From: Janthinobacterium rivuli
GTDB taxonomy: Bacteria > Pseudomonadota > Gammaproteobacteria > Burkholderiales > Burkholderiaceae_D
Assembly (NCBI RefSeq): GCF_009208735.1
Contig: NZ_WFLJ01000025.1
Location: 1-64,000 of the forward strand
Direction of reading: 5' to 3'
DNA: 64,000 nt
Shown: positions 53,150-62,681 of the stretch, piece after piece
How the letters are laid out: each line of letters starts with the position of its first letter
Numbering within the stretch: the first letter of the stretch is position 1
The notes under the pieces: generated by a model
Told to the model about the DNA's origin: nothing
Seen by the model: only the letters and a program-made list of their open reading frames with translations
The model's database searches: none
Program-made: the position numbers and the translations under genes

Positions 53150-54252
53150 CCGAAGGCATGCAGCATTTCAGCGGCAGCTACCGCCAGGAAGACGTGGAAT
53201 TTCTGCTCACGCCCATGGCGCTCGAACCTATCCTCGACCTGGCCGAAAAAGAGCGGCTGATCCAGTCGGGCCAGCGCCACTACAGCGAAATGCTGTCGCC
53301 GGAATCCTTGCCCTCGCCCGCCTACCTGGCGCTGTTCCAGAGCGCGTTCGCGGCCAACCGCCTGCAAATGGCGCGCGACTGCCTGCGCCTGGCGGCCCTG
53401 ATCGCGGCGCGCCGCACTGGCGCCATCACGCTGGTGTCGCTGGCGCGCGCCGGCACGCCCGTGGGCGTCATCCTGGGCCACCTGCTGCGCCAGGTGTTCC
53501 AGCGCGAGTGCAGCCATTATTCCGTCTCCATCATCCGCGACCGCGGCATTGATGCGAACGCCCTGAAACACATCCTGGCGCAGGGCCATGCTGCCGAATC
53601 CATCGTCTTCGTCGACGGCTGGACGGGCAAGGGCGTGATCTCGCGCGAGCTGCGCCAGACGGTGAACGACTTCAACGCGGCGCATGGCACGGCCATCGAC
53701 GGCGGCCTGTTCGTGCTGTCCGATCTGGCCGGCACGGCCGCCTGCGCCGCCTCGGCCAGCGATTACCTGATCCCGTCGAGCATCCTCAACGCCACCGTCT
53801 CGGGCCTGGTCAGCCGCTCCGTGTTGAATGACGCCATCGGTCCGGACGACTTCCACGGCTGCGTGTACTACGCGCAGTTCGAACAGCACGACCAGTCGCG
53901 CACCTTCGCCGACGGCCTGGTGGCCGACGCCATGGCGGTCGCCGCCAGCAGCGGCATTCCGCTGGCCGAAGCGAGCGATGCGCCAGCCATGGCGGCCCGC
54001 TCGCAAGCCTACATGGCCGCCGCGCAGCAGCAATACGGCATCAGCGACATCAACCTGATCAAGCCAGGCATCGGCGAAGCGACCCGCGTGCTGCTGCGCC
54101 GCGTGCCCGAGCGCCTGATCGTGCGCGACACGAATGCGCCGGACGTGGCACATTTGCTGCTTCTGGCGCAGGAAAAAGCCATACCCGTCACAGTAGAACC
54201 GGCGCTGCCTTACCAGGCGGTCGCCCTCATCAGGAGCGCAGTCGATGGATAA
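53146..54252 (+). CDS. StiP-type phosphoribosyltransferase with PELOTA domain (Ter cluster)
   Basis: A 368-residue protein of the family labelled cysteine protease StiP in databases but better read as a PRTase. It starts GSYRQEDVEFLLTPM, has ITLVSLARAGTPVGVILGHLL and the PRPP-loop-like VFVDGWTGKG (residues 155-163), and ends in a domain with LLRRVPERLIVRDTNAPDVAHLLLLAQEKAIPVTVEP, matching the PELOTA RNA-binding fold. It overlaps its upstream neighbour by ATGA and its downstream one by eight bases. The role is likely a second glycosyl transfer or nucleoside step. Confidence 0.87.
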   Translation: MTEGMQHFSGSYRQEDVEFLLTPMALEPILDLAEKERLIQSGQRHYSEMLSPESLPSPAYLALFQSAFAANRLQMARDCLRLAALIAARRTGAITLVSLARAGTPVGVILGHLLRQVFQRECSHYSVSIIRDRGIDANALKHILAQGHAAESIVFVDGWTGKGVISRELRQTVNDFNAAHGTAIDGGLFVLSDLAGTAACAASASDYLIPSSILNATVSGLVSRSVLNDAIGPDDFHGCVYYAQFEQHDQSRTFADGLVADAMAVAASSGIPLAEASDAPAMAARSQAYMAAAQQQYGISDINLIKPGIGEATRVLLRRVPERLIVRDTNAPDVAHLLLLAQEKAIPVTVEPALPYQAVALIRSAVDG

Positions 54253-55240
54253 CAACTCCCTACACCCACAAAGCGAGCATAAGGCGGCACTGGGCGCCTC
54301 CATGTATGTGCCGACCACGCACAAGGACTTGCTGGCGATCGCCAATGGCGACAAATTCAGCCATCTGCGCTCGGTCATCCTTTGCACCGAAGACGCCATC
54401 GCGGAACGCGACCTCAGTTACGCGCTGTTCAACCTGTCGCTGGCGCTGCAAAACATGTGCGAGGAATCGGATACCTTGCGCTTCGTGCGCGTGCGCAATC
54501 TCGACGTGCTGGCGCGCGTGCTGGCCATGCCGGGCGCCGACAAATTGAGCGGCTTCGTGCTGCCCAAGTCCACGCGCCACAATTTCGCCGCGTATTTCGA
54601 TCTCGTGCGCCACACGCATCACTTGCTGATGCCGACCCTGGAAACGGCGGAAGTGTTCGACGACGAGGAAATGAAGCAGTTCCGCATCGTCCTGTCGGCG
54701 CCGGAAGTGCGGCGCCGCATCCTGGCCCTGCGCATCGGCGGCAACGATTTATTAGCCCTGCTGGGCTTGCGCCGCCCCACCAGCGGCACGATTTATTCAA
54801 CGCCGCTGGGCCAGGTCATCGGCCGCCTGGTGACGATCTTCAAGCCGCACGGCTTCCAGCTGACGGCGCCCGTCTTCGAGCACCTGTCGCAGGGCAGCTG
54901 GCTCGATGCCGAAGTGGCGCAGGACATGGCGCACGGCATGATCGCCAAGACGGCCATCCACCCGGATCAGGTGCCGCAGATCGAGCGCCACTATCAGGTG
55001 GCGCAGTCGGACATCGAACTGGCGCTGCGCATCATCGACCCGGACAGCCCGGCCGTGTTCCGCATGCAGGAATCGATGTGCGAAGTGGCCACGCACAGCA
55101 GTTGGGCGCAGCGCATCATCGAGCAGGCGCGCCTGTTCGGCATCCGCCATGCGGCCGACGGCGCCGCGGCGTCAGCACCCCATTTGCATCACTCCTTGAA
55201 TACTCAACTCTCCAGCGACGAAGGGACTGCACGACCATGA
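54245..55240 (+). CDS. HpcH/citrate-lyase-like TIM-barrel C-C bond lyase (Ter cluster)
   Basis: A 331-residue member of the HpaI/citrate lyase beta superfamily in its Ter-associated branch. Visible are ALGASMYVPTTHKDLLAIANG, the metal-binding acidic residues in SVILCTEDAIAERDL and LLMPTLETAEVFDD, RIGGNDLLALLGLRRP, and KTAIHPDQVPQIERHYQV. It probably cleaves or forms a C-C bond on a keto-acid intermediate. Its stop overlaps the TerA-like start (ATGA at 55237). Confidence 0.87.
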   Translation: MDNNSLHPQSEHKAALGASMYVPTTHKDLLAIANGDKFSHLRSVILCTEDAIAERDLSYALFNLSLALQNMCEESDTLRFVRVRNLDVLARVLAMPGADKLSGFVLPKSTRHNFAAYFDLVRHTHHLLMPTLETAEVFDDEEMKQFRIVLSAPEVRRRILALRIGGNDLLALLGLRRPTSGTIYSTPLGQVIGRLVTIFKPHGFQLTAPVFEHLSQGSWLDAEVAQDMAHGMIAKTAIHPDQVPQIERHYQVAQSDIELALRIIDPDSPAVFRMQESMCEVATHSSWAQRIIEQARLFGIRHAADGAAASAPHLHHSLNTQLSSDEGTARP

Positions 55241-56469
55241 CCAATTTCACACGCGGACAAAAAGGCAAACTGGCTGACCTGGGCTTGATTGGCCCGTTTG
55301 CCGTCACGCTCGATATCGCATCGGGCTCGATGGAAGTGGACGTCAGCTGCTTCGGCGTCGATGCGGCCGGCAAGCTGTCGGACGACCGCTACATGGTGTT
55401 CTACAACCAGAAAAGCGCGCCGGACAACGCCGTCACGGTGGAGCTGAACGGCCCCCGCTCCACCTTCCAGGTGGACCTTTCCCGCCTGCCCGCCTCGATC
55501 GACAAGCTGGTGTTCACGGCGGCGACGGAACAGGGCAGCATGCGCGCGCTGGGCAACTCCAGCATGGCGCTGGGCCAGGCGGCCACGTTCGCCTTCACGG
55601 GCACCGACTTCCAGGACGAGAAAGCCGTCATCATCGGCGAACTGTATCGCCGCGACGGCAGCTGGCGCTTCGGCGCCGTGGGCCAGGGCTTTGCAGGCGG
55701 CCTGGCGGCGCTGCTGAAGCACTTCGGCGGCAGCGAGGCGGCGCAAGCGGCCCCGGCGCCAGCACCCACGCCGGCGGCCCCGCCGGCGGCGAATAAAATC
55801 TCGCTGTCAAAGATCCGCCTGGAAAAACGCGGCGACAAGATCTCGCTCGACAAGCGCGACAGCGGCGGCTATGGCCGCATCCGGGTCAACCTGAACTGGA
55901 ACCAGAACGCGTCGCAAGGCCAGGCGCCCGCCTCCAAGCTCGACACGGGTTTCCTTGGCAAGCTGTTCAACAAGCCGGCCGGCCGCGCGGGCGGCATCGA
56001 CCTCGACATCGGCTGCCTGTTCGAAATGAGCAGCGGCGCCAAGAGCGCCGTGCAGGCGCTGGGCAACAGCTGGGGCGCGTATGACCGGCCGCCGTACATC
56101 CACCTGGAAGGCGACGACCGCACGGGCAGCGTCAGCAGCGGCGAAAACATCTTCATCAACGGCACCCATTTCGACCAGATCAAGCGCGTGCTCGTGTACG
56201 CCTTCATCTACGAAGGCGTGCCGAACTGGGCCGCCACGGATGGCGTCGTGACCATCGAGATTCCCGGTCAGCCGACGGTGGAAGTGCGCCTCGACAGCGA
56301 CAGCCAGCACGCCATGTGCGCCATCGCCATGCTGGAAAACCACGGCGGCAACCTGCAGGTGACAAAATTGGTGGAATACTTCGGCGGCCAAGGTAAAATC
56401 ACGGCGCACCAGGCCATGGACGAACGCTACAATTTCGGCTTGAACTGGAAAGCCGGACGGAAAGACTAA
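55237..56469 (+). CDS. TerA-like protein: TerD domain plus C-terminal TerA domain
   Basis: A 410-residue protein. Residues 1-165 form a TerD domain (DLGLIGPFAVTLDIASGSMEVDV, GELYRRDGSWRFGAVGQGFAGGLAALLKHFG), but its acidic calcium ligands are less complete than in TerD at 48708. An Ala/Pro linker (about 168-186) follows, then a TerA-type C-terminal domain (about 188-410). The latter shows GRIRVNLNWNQ, GIDLDIGCLFEMSSGAKSAVQALGN, and TKLVEYFGGQGKITAHQAMDERYNFGL. It ends the coupled operon. TerA and TerD proteins are thought to assemble with TerC-type membrane proteins. Confidence 0.9.
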   Translation: MTNFTRGQKGKLADLGLIGPFAVTLDIASGSMEVDVSCFGVDAAGKLSDDRYMVFYNQKSAPDNAVTVELNGPRSTFQVDLSRLPASIDKLVFTAATEQGSMRALGNSSMALGQAATFAFTGTDFQDEKAVIIGELYRRDGSWRFGAVGQGFAGGLAALLKHFGGSEAAQAAPAPAPTPAAPPAANKISLSKIRLEKRGDKISLDKRDSGGYGRIRVNLNWNQNASQGQAPASKLDTGFLGKLFNKPAGRAGGIDLDIGCLFEMSSGAKSAVQALGNSWGAYDRPPYIHLEGDDRTGSVSSGENIFINGTHFDQIKRVLVYAFIYEGVPNWAATDGVVTIEIPGQPTVEVRLDSDSQHAMCAIAMLENHGGNLQVTKLVEYFGGQGKITAHQAMDERYNFGLNWKAGRKD

Positions 56470-56502
56470 CTCTTTCTCCAACTAAACAATTCACCCCTTA
56501 AC

Positions 56503-56877
56503 ATGACCCCTACGACCAAAAAAGTCACCTTCGCCTTCGTCATCTTCCTCGTGGCCGGCTTCCTGCTGCTGGCCGCCTATACGTGGATGGCCCTCAGCTT
56601 CTCGTACTCGGAAGGCGAACGGGCGGGTTACCTGCAAAAGTTCTCCAAGCGGGGCTGGATCTGCAAGACATGGGAAGGTGAATTGCTGCTGACGGCGCTG
56701 CCGGGCACCATCCCGGAAAAATTCCAGTTCAGCGTGCGCGACGAGGAAGTGGCGAAGCAGCTGACGGCCGCCGCCGGCAAGCGCATCCTCGTCACCTACA
56801 GCCAGCACAAGGGCGTGCCCACGCAATGCTTCGGCGAGACGGAATATTTTGCCGATAAAGTCGTGTTGAGCCAGTAA
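56503..56877 (+). CDS. Small membrane-anchored protein of unknown function
   Basis: A 124-residue protein with one N-terminal membrane helix (FAFVIFLVAGFLLLAAYTWM) and an extracytoplasmic domain: YSEGERAGYLQKFSKRGWICKTWEGEL, then FQFSVRDEEVAKQLTAAAGKRILVTYSQHKGVPTQCFGETEYF. Related proteins occur in Burkholderiales and Bacteroidetes with inconsistent names; none is a proven enzyme. It follows the Ter operon by 33 bp in the same direction and could be read through from it, though nothing ties it to that pathway. Confidence 0.75.
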   Translation: MTPTTKKVTFAFVIFLVAGFLLLAAYTWMALSFSYSEGERAGYLQKFSKRGWICKTWEGELLLTALPGTIPEKFQFSVRDEEVAKQLTAAAGKRILVTYSQHKGVPTQCFGETEYFADKVVLSQ

Positions 56878-57140
56878 CACCGCCGTTCCCGCAGTCCAGC
56901 GCCGGCAGCCCTTGCTGGCCGGCGCTCTCCCCCTCCCGCCCCCGCATGTCTCCCCCGCCAGAATAACTTTCTAGCAAGAAATTTATTGCGCGCCTCACAC
57001 ATTCTCACTTTCTTATACACTTGCGCAACTAGTTCTGACTGAAACAATCTACGAATGTAGCAAATAGGCGTGACGGTTACCCTTCCGCATGACGTCCAGC
57101 CAGCCGACCTTTAGCGTGCATCATCACCATCGGATACCTC

Positions 57141-58094
57141 ATGCGCAAGCAACTTTCCGCCCTGGCCCTGCTGGCCGCCTCGCTCCCCCTGTCCGTCCAG
57201 GCACAGGACCTGTCCGGCATGGCCGGCGCCCTGAAAGTCAACTCGACCAATGAGCGCACCTTTGTCGCCGCCGTCAGCTACACACAGCCGGTCGGCGAGC
57301 ACAACGCCGTCAGCCTGTCCTACATCAATGAAGGCCACCCGGAAGACCATCACCGCGACGGCATGGCGGGCCAGTTCTGGCTGCGCACGAAGAAGGTGGA
57401 GCAGGGCCTGATGGTGGGCGCCGGCGCGGGACGCTATTTTTTCTTCGACACGGCCAGGACCGACGACGGCCTGCACAACTTCGACAATGACCATGGCTGG
57501 GGTTCCATCGTCAGCCTGCAGGCGCGCTGGCAGTTCGACAACCGCTGGTATGCGCAAGCGCAGCTCAACCGCATCAAGCCGGACGGCAAGGACAACACCA
57601 CGCACCTGCTGATCGGCGCCGGCTACCGCTACGATGGCGTGCCGGGCGCCAAGCTGCACTTGCAGAACTGGGCGCACGACGACACCCTGACCTTATCGAC
57701 GGGCCACACCATCGTCAACAGCTTGCGCTCCGAGTCCTCGCGCCCGTTCACCCTGGAATACCGGCGCGCGGCGGGAAAATACGTGGACTGGACGGTCACC
57801 GCCCTCGATGAAGGCGATACGGACCTGGCGCACCGGCGCGGCGTGGCCGCCCAGCTGTGGCTGATCCGCTCACTGAATGAAAAGGTGGAATTCGGCATGG
57901 GCGGCGGCCCCTACCTGGCGTGGGACGGGCGCGACACCCAGGGCCACAGCACGCGCCTGACCGGCTTGCTGTCAGCCGTGGCCCGCTACCACGTCAACCG
58001 CCGCTGGGTGGCGCAAGTGGCGTGGAACCGGGTGGTGACGGATTACCACCGCGATGCGGATGTGCTACTGGTGGGGGTGGGACGGAAGTTTTGA
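57141..58094 (+). CDS. Outer-membrane beta-barrel protein of unknown function
   Basis: A 317-residue protein with a signal peptide (LSALALLAASLPLSVQAQ) and alternating amphipathic strands throughout, such as FVAAVSYTQPVGEHNAVSLSYI, GSIVSLQARWQFDNRWYAQAQL and HLLIGAGYRYDG. It ends in VGVGRKF with a C-terminal Phe, the outer-membrane insertion signal. No specific porin family was recognised. The 263 bp upstream contain no gene, and a GGGGTC-ended repeat follows downstream. Confidence 0.75.
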   Translation: MRKQLSALALLAASLPLSVQAQDLSGMAGALKVNSTNERTFVAAVSYTQPVGEHNAVSLSYINEGHPEDHHRDGMAGQFWLRTKKVEQGLMVGAGAGRYFFFDTARTDDGLHNFDNDHGWGSIVSLQARWQFDNRWYAQAQLNRIKPDGKDNTTHLLIGAGYRYDGVPGAKLHLQNWAHDDTLTLSTGHTIVNSLRSESSRPFTLEYRRAAGKYVDWTVTALDEGDTDLAHRRGVAAQLWLIRSLNEKVEFGMGGGPYLAWDGRDTQGHSTRLTGLLSAVARYHVNRRWVAQVAWNRVVTDYHRDADVLLVGVGRKF

Positions 58095-58126
58095 GCGAGA
58101 TGCAGACGTAACCCAAACCTAGGACT

Positions 58127-58193
58127 GGGGTCGGTCGCTGCGCGATTGGAACGCAGTCCATTGGACTGCGTTTCCCCATTAAGGTCCGACCCC
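58127..58193. repeat. Short element bounded by GGGGTC-type inverted ends (copy 2)
   Basis: The outer arms are GGGGTCGG (58127-58134) and CCGACCCC (58186-58193). Inside is a perfect 10-bp inverted repeat AACGCAGTCC/GGACTGCGTT around ATT (58150-58172). The ends resemble those at 1540-1603, though the interiors differ. It lies between two convergent genes. Confidence 0.65.
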
Positions 58194-58217
58194 GGGTGTT
58201 ATCGGGTTTTCAGGCCT

Positions 58218-60665
58218 TCAACGTGAGCGCCAGACGGCGCCTGCCTCGTTAGGCTGCGTCAGACGCTCGATCACTTCGCGCGTCAAGCTGGCCGAGCTCA
58301 CTTGTTCGGCTTTCGCGCGGGCCGCGCTCAAGGAGCTGGAAAAGACGCTTTGCGGCTGCTCCAGGCTGGCGCGCAGGGCGGCTAGTTCGCGCTCCTGCTG
58401 CTGCGCGCGCGCCGTTTCCAGGTCCAGCAATTGCTGCTTGGCCTCGGCCATCGCGCGCGTCGTGTCGGCCGCCTTGCGCTGCAGGGCGGCATGGGCCTGG
58501 GCGCTGGCCAGCAAGGCTTGCTGCGCAGCGAGCTTCTCGCCGGCGGCCTGCTGCGCGGCCCGTTCCAGCTGCTCGCGCTGGCGCATGGCGTCGAGCGCCT
58601 GCTGTTCCATGGCGGCGCGCGTTTCCGCTGCGGCCGTCGCCTGCTTTTCCGCTTCCAGGCGGCCGGCGATGGCTTGCGAGGCGCGCTCTTCGGCACTGCT
58701 GGTCTGGCGCTGCTGCACCAGTTTTTGCGCGATCAGGGCCAGCGACTCGCGCTCGGCCGCGACGAAATCGCGCTCGGACGCCAGCAGCGCTTCGGCGGCT
58801 TGCGCCTTGTCTTCTTCCACGCGGGCGCGCTCGCTATGCACCTGCCCCAGTTCCACGGCCAGGCGCGCCTGCACCTGCACGGCTTGCGCGGCGGCGGCTT
58901 TCTTTTCGCCTTCGACCAGGGCCTGGTCCATCAGGATGCGGATGGCGTCGGCTTCCTTCTGCGCCGCTTCCCGCAAGGCCTGTTCGGCGGCATGCTGGCC
59001 GCGCAGCAGTTCCGCTTGCGCGCCTTCGGCGGCGATGCGTTCCTGCGCCGCGGCGAACGCCAGCGCTTCCGCTTCCAGTTTCTCTTTCAGGGCGGCGATG
59101 GCGGCTTGTTCGGCGGCCAGGCGCTCCTGCTCGGCCTGCAGCAACTGCTCTGCCTGCCGGGCTTTTTCCTGCGCCAGTTGCGACACTTGCGCCTGCGCGG
59201 CCAATGTCGCCTGGCCGGCATCGACCTCGGCCTGCTCGGCTGCGTTCTGGCTGGCGGCCAGTTCCGCCGCCTGACGCGCCAGCTCGGCCCGTTCCTGCGC
59301 CAGGCTGGCGGCGCGCTGCTGCTCTTCCAGTTCGCGGGCGGCCGCCACGGCGGCTGCCTGTTCGGCCGCTTCGCGTGCCTTGGTTTCCTCGAGGGCCGCC
59401 GTTTCCGCTTCCAGCTTGGCGTGGCCGGCGATTTCCGCATCCTGTTCGGCGGCCACGCGGGCCAGCGCCACGGCGCGCAGCTGGCGGTCCACCTCGATGC
59501 GCGCCTCGGTGGCGGCAAGGATGCGCACGTCGGCGTCGCGGCGCGCCTGCGCGCTGGCCACGGCGACCATTTCCAGGCGCTCGCGGTGGATGGCCGCGTC
59601 GCGCAATTCCTTTTCCGTCTGCAGGCGCAAACGCAGGGACTGCGCCGCATGGCGCTCCGATTCCGCCTGCGCCAGCGCGATCGCTTCGCGTTCCTGTTCC
59701 AGGTGCGCCAGCGCGCGCGCCTCTTCCAGCGCGCGCACTTCGGCGGCGGCGCGGTTGAAGGCCGATTCCAGCGCGATCTGGTCGGCGCGCTCGCGCTGCA
59801 CCGTCAAGTCCAGCGCTTCGCTTTCCGCTTCGGCCAGCATCTGCGCCGTCTGGCGCGCGCCGTGCGCATGGCGCTCGCGTTCACGCGCCAGCACGGCGAC
59901 TCGTGCATCGGCCGAGGCGATGCCCACCATTTCTTCCTTGGCCGCCTGCACGGCGGCCACGCGCTCGACGGCTTGCAGGCGCGCCTGCTCCGTCTGCACC
60001 TGCAATTCCTCGGCGGCGCGGGCCGCCTGCTCGGCCAGTTCCGATTGCACCGCCACTTGCTCGCTGGCGCGCAGGCGGCTTTCCTGCTCGGCGCGCGCGC
60101 GCTGTTCGGCGGCCAGGCGGATGGCATTGTCGGACTCCACGCGGGCGCGCAATTCGGCCGTCTCCTGCTTGACGGCTTCCAGGCGGGCCACACTCGCTTG
60201 CGCGGCGGCGCGCATGGTGTCGAGGCGTTCGCGGTTGGCGGCGATGGCTTCTTCGGCCGCCTGCGCATTTTGCTGCGCGGCGGCGGCGGCGGCCGCGTCG
60301 ATGGCGGCGCGGTCCTCGGCCAGCGAGCGCACGCGCGCCTCGGCCAAGGCCCGGCTTTCGGCGGCGCAGGTGGCCTTCGCTTCCGCTTCCACGCGGGCAA
60401 TCGCCTCGTGGATGGCTTTCAATTCCATTTTCTGGCGTTCGGCGGCGGGCGCCTTGCTGTCGGTTTCCGCTGCCGGTTCGGCTTGCGGTTCGGGCATCGC
60501 GGCGACGGGAGCCTCAGGGACAGGCGCTGGCGCAGGTACGTCAGCCTTGCGCTCCAGGTCCTTGAAATCATGCAGCGAAACGATGCTGTCCTGGTCGAAC
60601 TCGTCGTCAGCCGAATAGGCGACGGTGAGGGAGGCGGCCTGGCGCTGATTTTGCTGTGCTTGCAT
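58218..60665 (-). CDS. 815-residue Ala/Glu/Gln coiled-coil protein of unknown function
   Basis: After a ~75-residue Pro/Ala-rich acidic N-terminus (ADDEFDQDSIVSLHDFKDLE, then PAPAPVPEAPVAAMPEPQ), residues from about 75 to 770 are an almost unbroken coiled coil rich in Ala, Glu, Gln and Arg with no membrane segment or signal peptide. The C-terminal tail (VSSASLTREVIERLTQPNEAGAVW) is less repetitive and could be a binding peptide. No known domain is seen. Its length suggests a filament or scaffold, roughly 100 nm if fully helical. The gene stands alone on the minus strand. Confidence 0.8.
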   Translation of the reverse strand: MQAQQNQRQAASLTVAYSADDEFDQDSIVSLHDFKDLERKADVPAPAPVPEAPVAAMPEPQAEPAAETDSKAPAAERQKMELKAIHEAIARVEAEAKATCAAESRALAEARVRSLAEDRAAIDAAAAAAAQQNAQAAEEAIAANRERLDTMRAAAQASVARLEAVKQETAELRARVESDNAIRLAAEQRARAEQESRLRASEQVAVQSELAEQAARAAEELQVQTEQARLQAVERVAAVQAAKEEMVGIASADARVAVLARERERHAHGARQTAQMLAEAESEALDLTVQRERADQIALESAFNRAAAEVRALEEARALAHLEQEREAIALAQAESERHAAQSLRLRLQTEKELRDAAIHRERLEMVAVASAQARRDADVRILAATEARIEVDRQLRAVALARVAAEQDAEIAGHAKLEAETAALEETKAREAAEQAAAVAAARELEEQQRAASLAQERAELARQAAELAASQNAAEQAEVDAGQATLAAQAQVSQLAQEKARQAEQLLQAEQERLAAEQAAIAALKEKLEAEALAFAAAQERIAAEGAQAELLRGQHAAEQALREAAQKEADAIRILMDQALVEGEKKAAAAQAVQVQARLAVELGQVHSERARVEEDKAQAAEALLASERDFVAAERESLALIAQKLVQQRQTSSAEERASQAIAGRLEAEKQATAAAETRAAMEQQALDAMRQREQLERAAQQAAGEKLAAQQALLASAQAHAALQRKAADTTRAMAEAKQQLLDLETARAQQQERELAALRASLEQPQSVFSSSLSAARAKAEQVSSASLTREVIERLTQPNEAGAVWRSR

Positions 60666-60789
60666 GATTTCTCGCTTATTCGGGTGAATTCCGTTGCTTA
60701 TGGGAATTTATTACCACCATTATCGAACAGGCATGCACAAATCAGCGCGGCAAGAAGAGGGGCGTTTACCTTTCTTTTCGCTATTTAAC

Positions 60790-61812
60790 TCAAATTGGCC
60801 ATAAGGGAGCTTCGTCCATCAGCGCCACCTGCTCGCGCAATTCGAGGATGCGGTCCTGCCAGTAGCGCTGCGTGTTAAACCACGGGAAGGCGACGGGGAA
60901 GGCGGGATCGTCCCAGCGGCGCGCCAGCCAGGCCGAGTAATGGATCAGGCGCAACGTGCGCAGCGCTTCGACCAGGTACAGCTGGCGCGGGTCGAAATCG
61001 CAGAAATCCTCGTAACCGGCCAGGATGTCGCTCATCTGGCGCACCTGGTCGCCGCGCTCGCCCGACAGCATCATCCACAGGTCCTGGATGGCCGGTCCCA
61101 TGCGGCTGTCGTCGAAATCGACGAAATGGGGGCCGGCATCCGTCCACAGCACGTTGCCGCCATGGCAATCGCCATGCGTGCGCAGCACGGCCACGTCGCC
61201 CGCGCGGTCATAGCAGCGCTTGACGCCATCGAGCGCCTGCTGCGCCACGCTGGAATACGCGGCCAGCAGCTCGGGCGGCAAAAAATTACCCTCCAGCAAG
61301 AACTCGCGCGGCTCGACGCCGAACGTCTGGTGATCGAGCGCCGGCCGTTCCTGGTAGCTGGACAGCGCGCCGACGGCGTGGATGCGGCCGATGAAGCGCC
61401 CTATCCATTCCAGGGTGGCCGGGTCGTCCAGCTCGGGCGCGCGGCCGCCGTGGCGGGGGAAGACGGCGAAGCGGAAGCCCTGGTACTGGTGCAGGGTGCT
61501 GCCATTGATTTCCAGCGCCGGCACCACCTGGATTTCGCGCTCGACCAGTTCCGAGACGAACGCATGCTCCTCCAGGATGGCCGTCTCGCTCCAGCGCGCG
61601 GGACGGTAAAACTTGGCCACCAGGGGCGCGCCGTCTTCGATGCCCACCTGGTAGACGCGGTTTTCATAGCTGTTCAGGGCCAGCAGACGGCCATCGCCGC
61701 GCAAGCCCACGCTGTCGAGGGCGTCGAGCACGCAATCGGGGCTCAGGGCGGAAAAGGGATGGACGGGCCGGTCGTCCTCGTGCGGCTGGTTTTCATTGTG
61801 CATAAGCGACAT
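60790..61812 (-). CDS. srkA: Stress response kinase A (YihE/SrkA)
   Basis: A 340-residue Ser/Thr kinase-like protein of the aminoglycoside-phosphotransferase fold that protects cells during envelope stress. It shows [56 protein letters not shown], the catalytic loop [14 protein letters not shown] and [20 protein letters not shown]. The start is MSLMHNENQ at 61812 or MHNENQ at 61803; longer readings are unlikely. It is divergent from the UPF0149 gene. Confidence 0.92.
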   Translation of the reverse strand: MSLMHNENQPHEDDRPVHPFSALSPDCVLDALDSVGLRGDGRLLALNSYENRVYQVGIEDGAPLVAKFYRPARWSETAILEEHAFVSELVEREIQVVPALEINGSTLHQYQGFRFAVFPRHGGRAPELDDPATLEWIGRFIGRIHAVGALSSYQERPALDHQTFGVEPREFLLEGNFLPPELLAAYSSVAQQALDGVKRCYDRAGDVAVLRTHGDCHGGNVLWTDAGPHFVDFDDSRMGPAIQDLWMMLSGERGDQVRQMSDILAGYEDFCDFDPRQLYLVEALRTLRLIHYSAWLARRWDDPAFPVAFPWFNTQRYWQDRILELREQVALMDEAPLWPI

Positions 61813-61906
61813 TGTAAGGCGCGCGCGGGCCGCCGGTGCAAACACTTCGGTGATGAAGCGCCGCAAGGCGTATACTGGCGGCTTACATTTCATCAAAGAG
61901 CAAGCC

Positions 61907-62605
61907 ATGCAACTCGAACAGCCATTATCAGAAAAAGAATTCGACGAATTAGACCAATTCCTGTTGTCGGAGCGCTGCTCCGAAGACGCGATGACCATGG
62001 ATATGCTGCACGGCTATCTGACGGCCGTCGCCATCGGCCCGGAACCGATCATGCCGGCCGAGTGGTTGCCGCGCGTGTGGGGCGAAGATGCCGAAGATGC
62101 GCCGAAATTCAAGAACAGCAAGGAAGAAGAACGCATCGTCAACCTGATCATGCGCTTCATGAACGAAGTGCTGGTGACGTTTGAAGTGGCGCCGAAAGAG
62201 TTCGAAGCCCTGTTCGTCGAGCACGACTACGAAGGCCAGACCCTGATCGACGCCGAAGCCTGGTGCTGGGGCTTCTGGGACGGCATGGAGCTGCGTCCCG
62301 GCTCGTGGAACGAGATCTGGGATTCCGAAGTGGCCGAACTGATGCAGCCGATCTACCTGCTGGGCGCCGACGAAATCAAGGAAGAAGAACTGAAACTGGT
62401 GGAAGACCCGGTCAAGGCGCACAAGCTGGCGCAGGAACTGGAAGCGAACCTGCCGGCCATCCACCGTTTCTGGGTACCACGCCGCAAGGCTCCCGTGCAA
62501 ACCATGAAGCGCGAAGAGCCGAAAGTGGGCCGCAACGACGACTGCCCTTGCGGCAGCGGCAAGAAGTTCAAGAAATGCTGCGGCGCCGAGCCGGCAGCCG
62601 AGTAA
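61907..62605 (+). CDS. UPF0149/YecA-family protein with C-terminal SEC-C zinc motif
   Basis: A 232-residue protein: an all-helical UPF0149 domain with [39 protein letters not shown] and [12 protein letters not shown], then a C-terminal SEC-C motif [19 protein letters not shown], which binds zinc and is shared with SecA. The function is unknown; a link to ribosome or SecA binding is proposed for related proteins. The ATG at 61907 is preceded by AAAGAG. Confidence 0.92.
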   Translation: MQLEQPLSEKEFDELDQFLLSERCSEDAMTMDMLHGYLTAVAIGPEPIMPAEWLPRVWGEDAEDAPKFKNSKEEERIVNLIMRFMNEVLVTFEVAPKEFEALFVEHDYEGQTLIDAEAWCWGFWDGMELRPGSWNEIWDSEVAELMQPIYLLGADEIKEEELKLVEDPVKAHKLAQELEANLPAIHRFWVPRRKAPVQTMKREEPKVGRNDDCPCGSGKKFKKCCGAEPAAE

Positions 62606-62681
62606 TACCGCAGTAGCATCCATCTGCGCCGGCGTCCTGCCGGCGCAGCGCTGGCGCCGGCCCACCGGCTATAATCGGCGC

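Noticed and set aside
54382-55236. Extended start for the TerA-like gene inside the aldolase gene
   Set aside because: The ATG at 55237 overlaps the aldolase stop and gives the family N-terminus; the upstream part is a shadow.
58431-60788. 785-codon open frame antisense to the coiled-coil gene
   Set aside because: Leu/Phe/Gly/Arg-rich mirror of Ala/Glu/Gln codons; no start signal.
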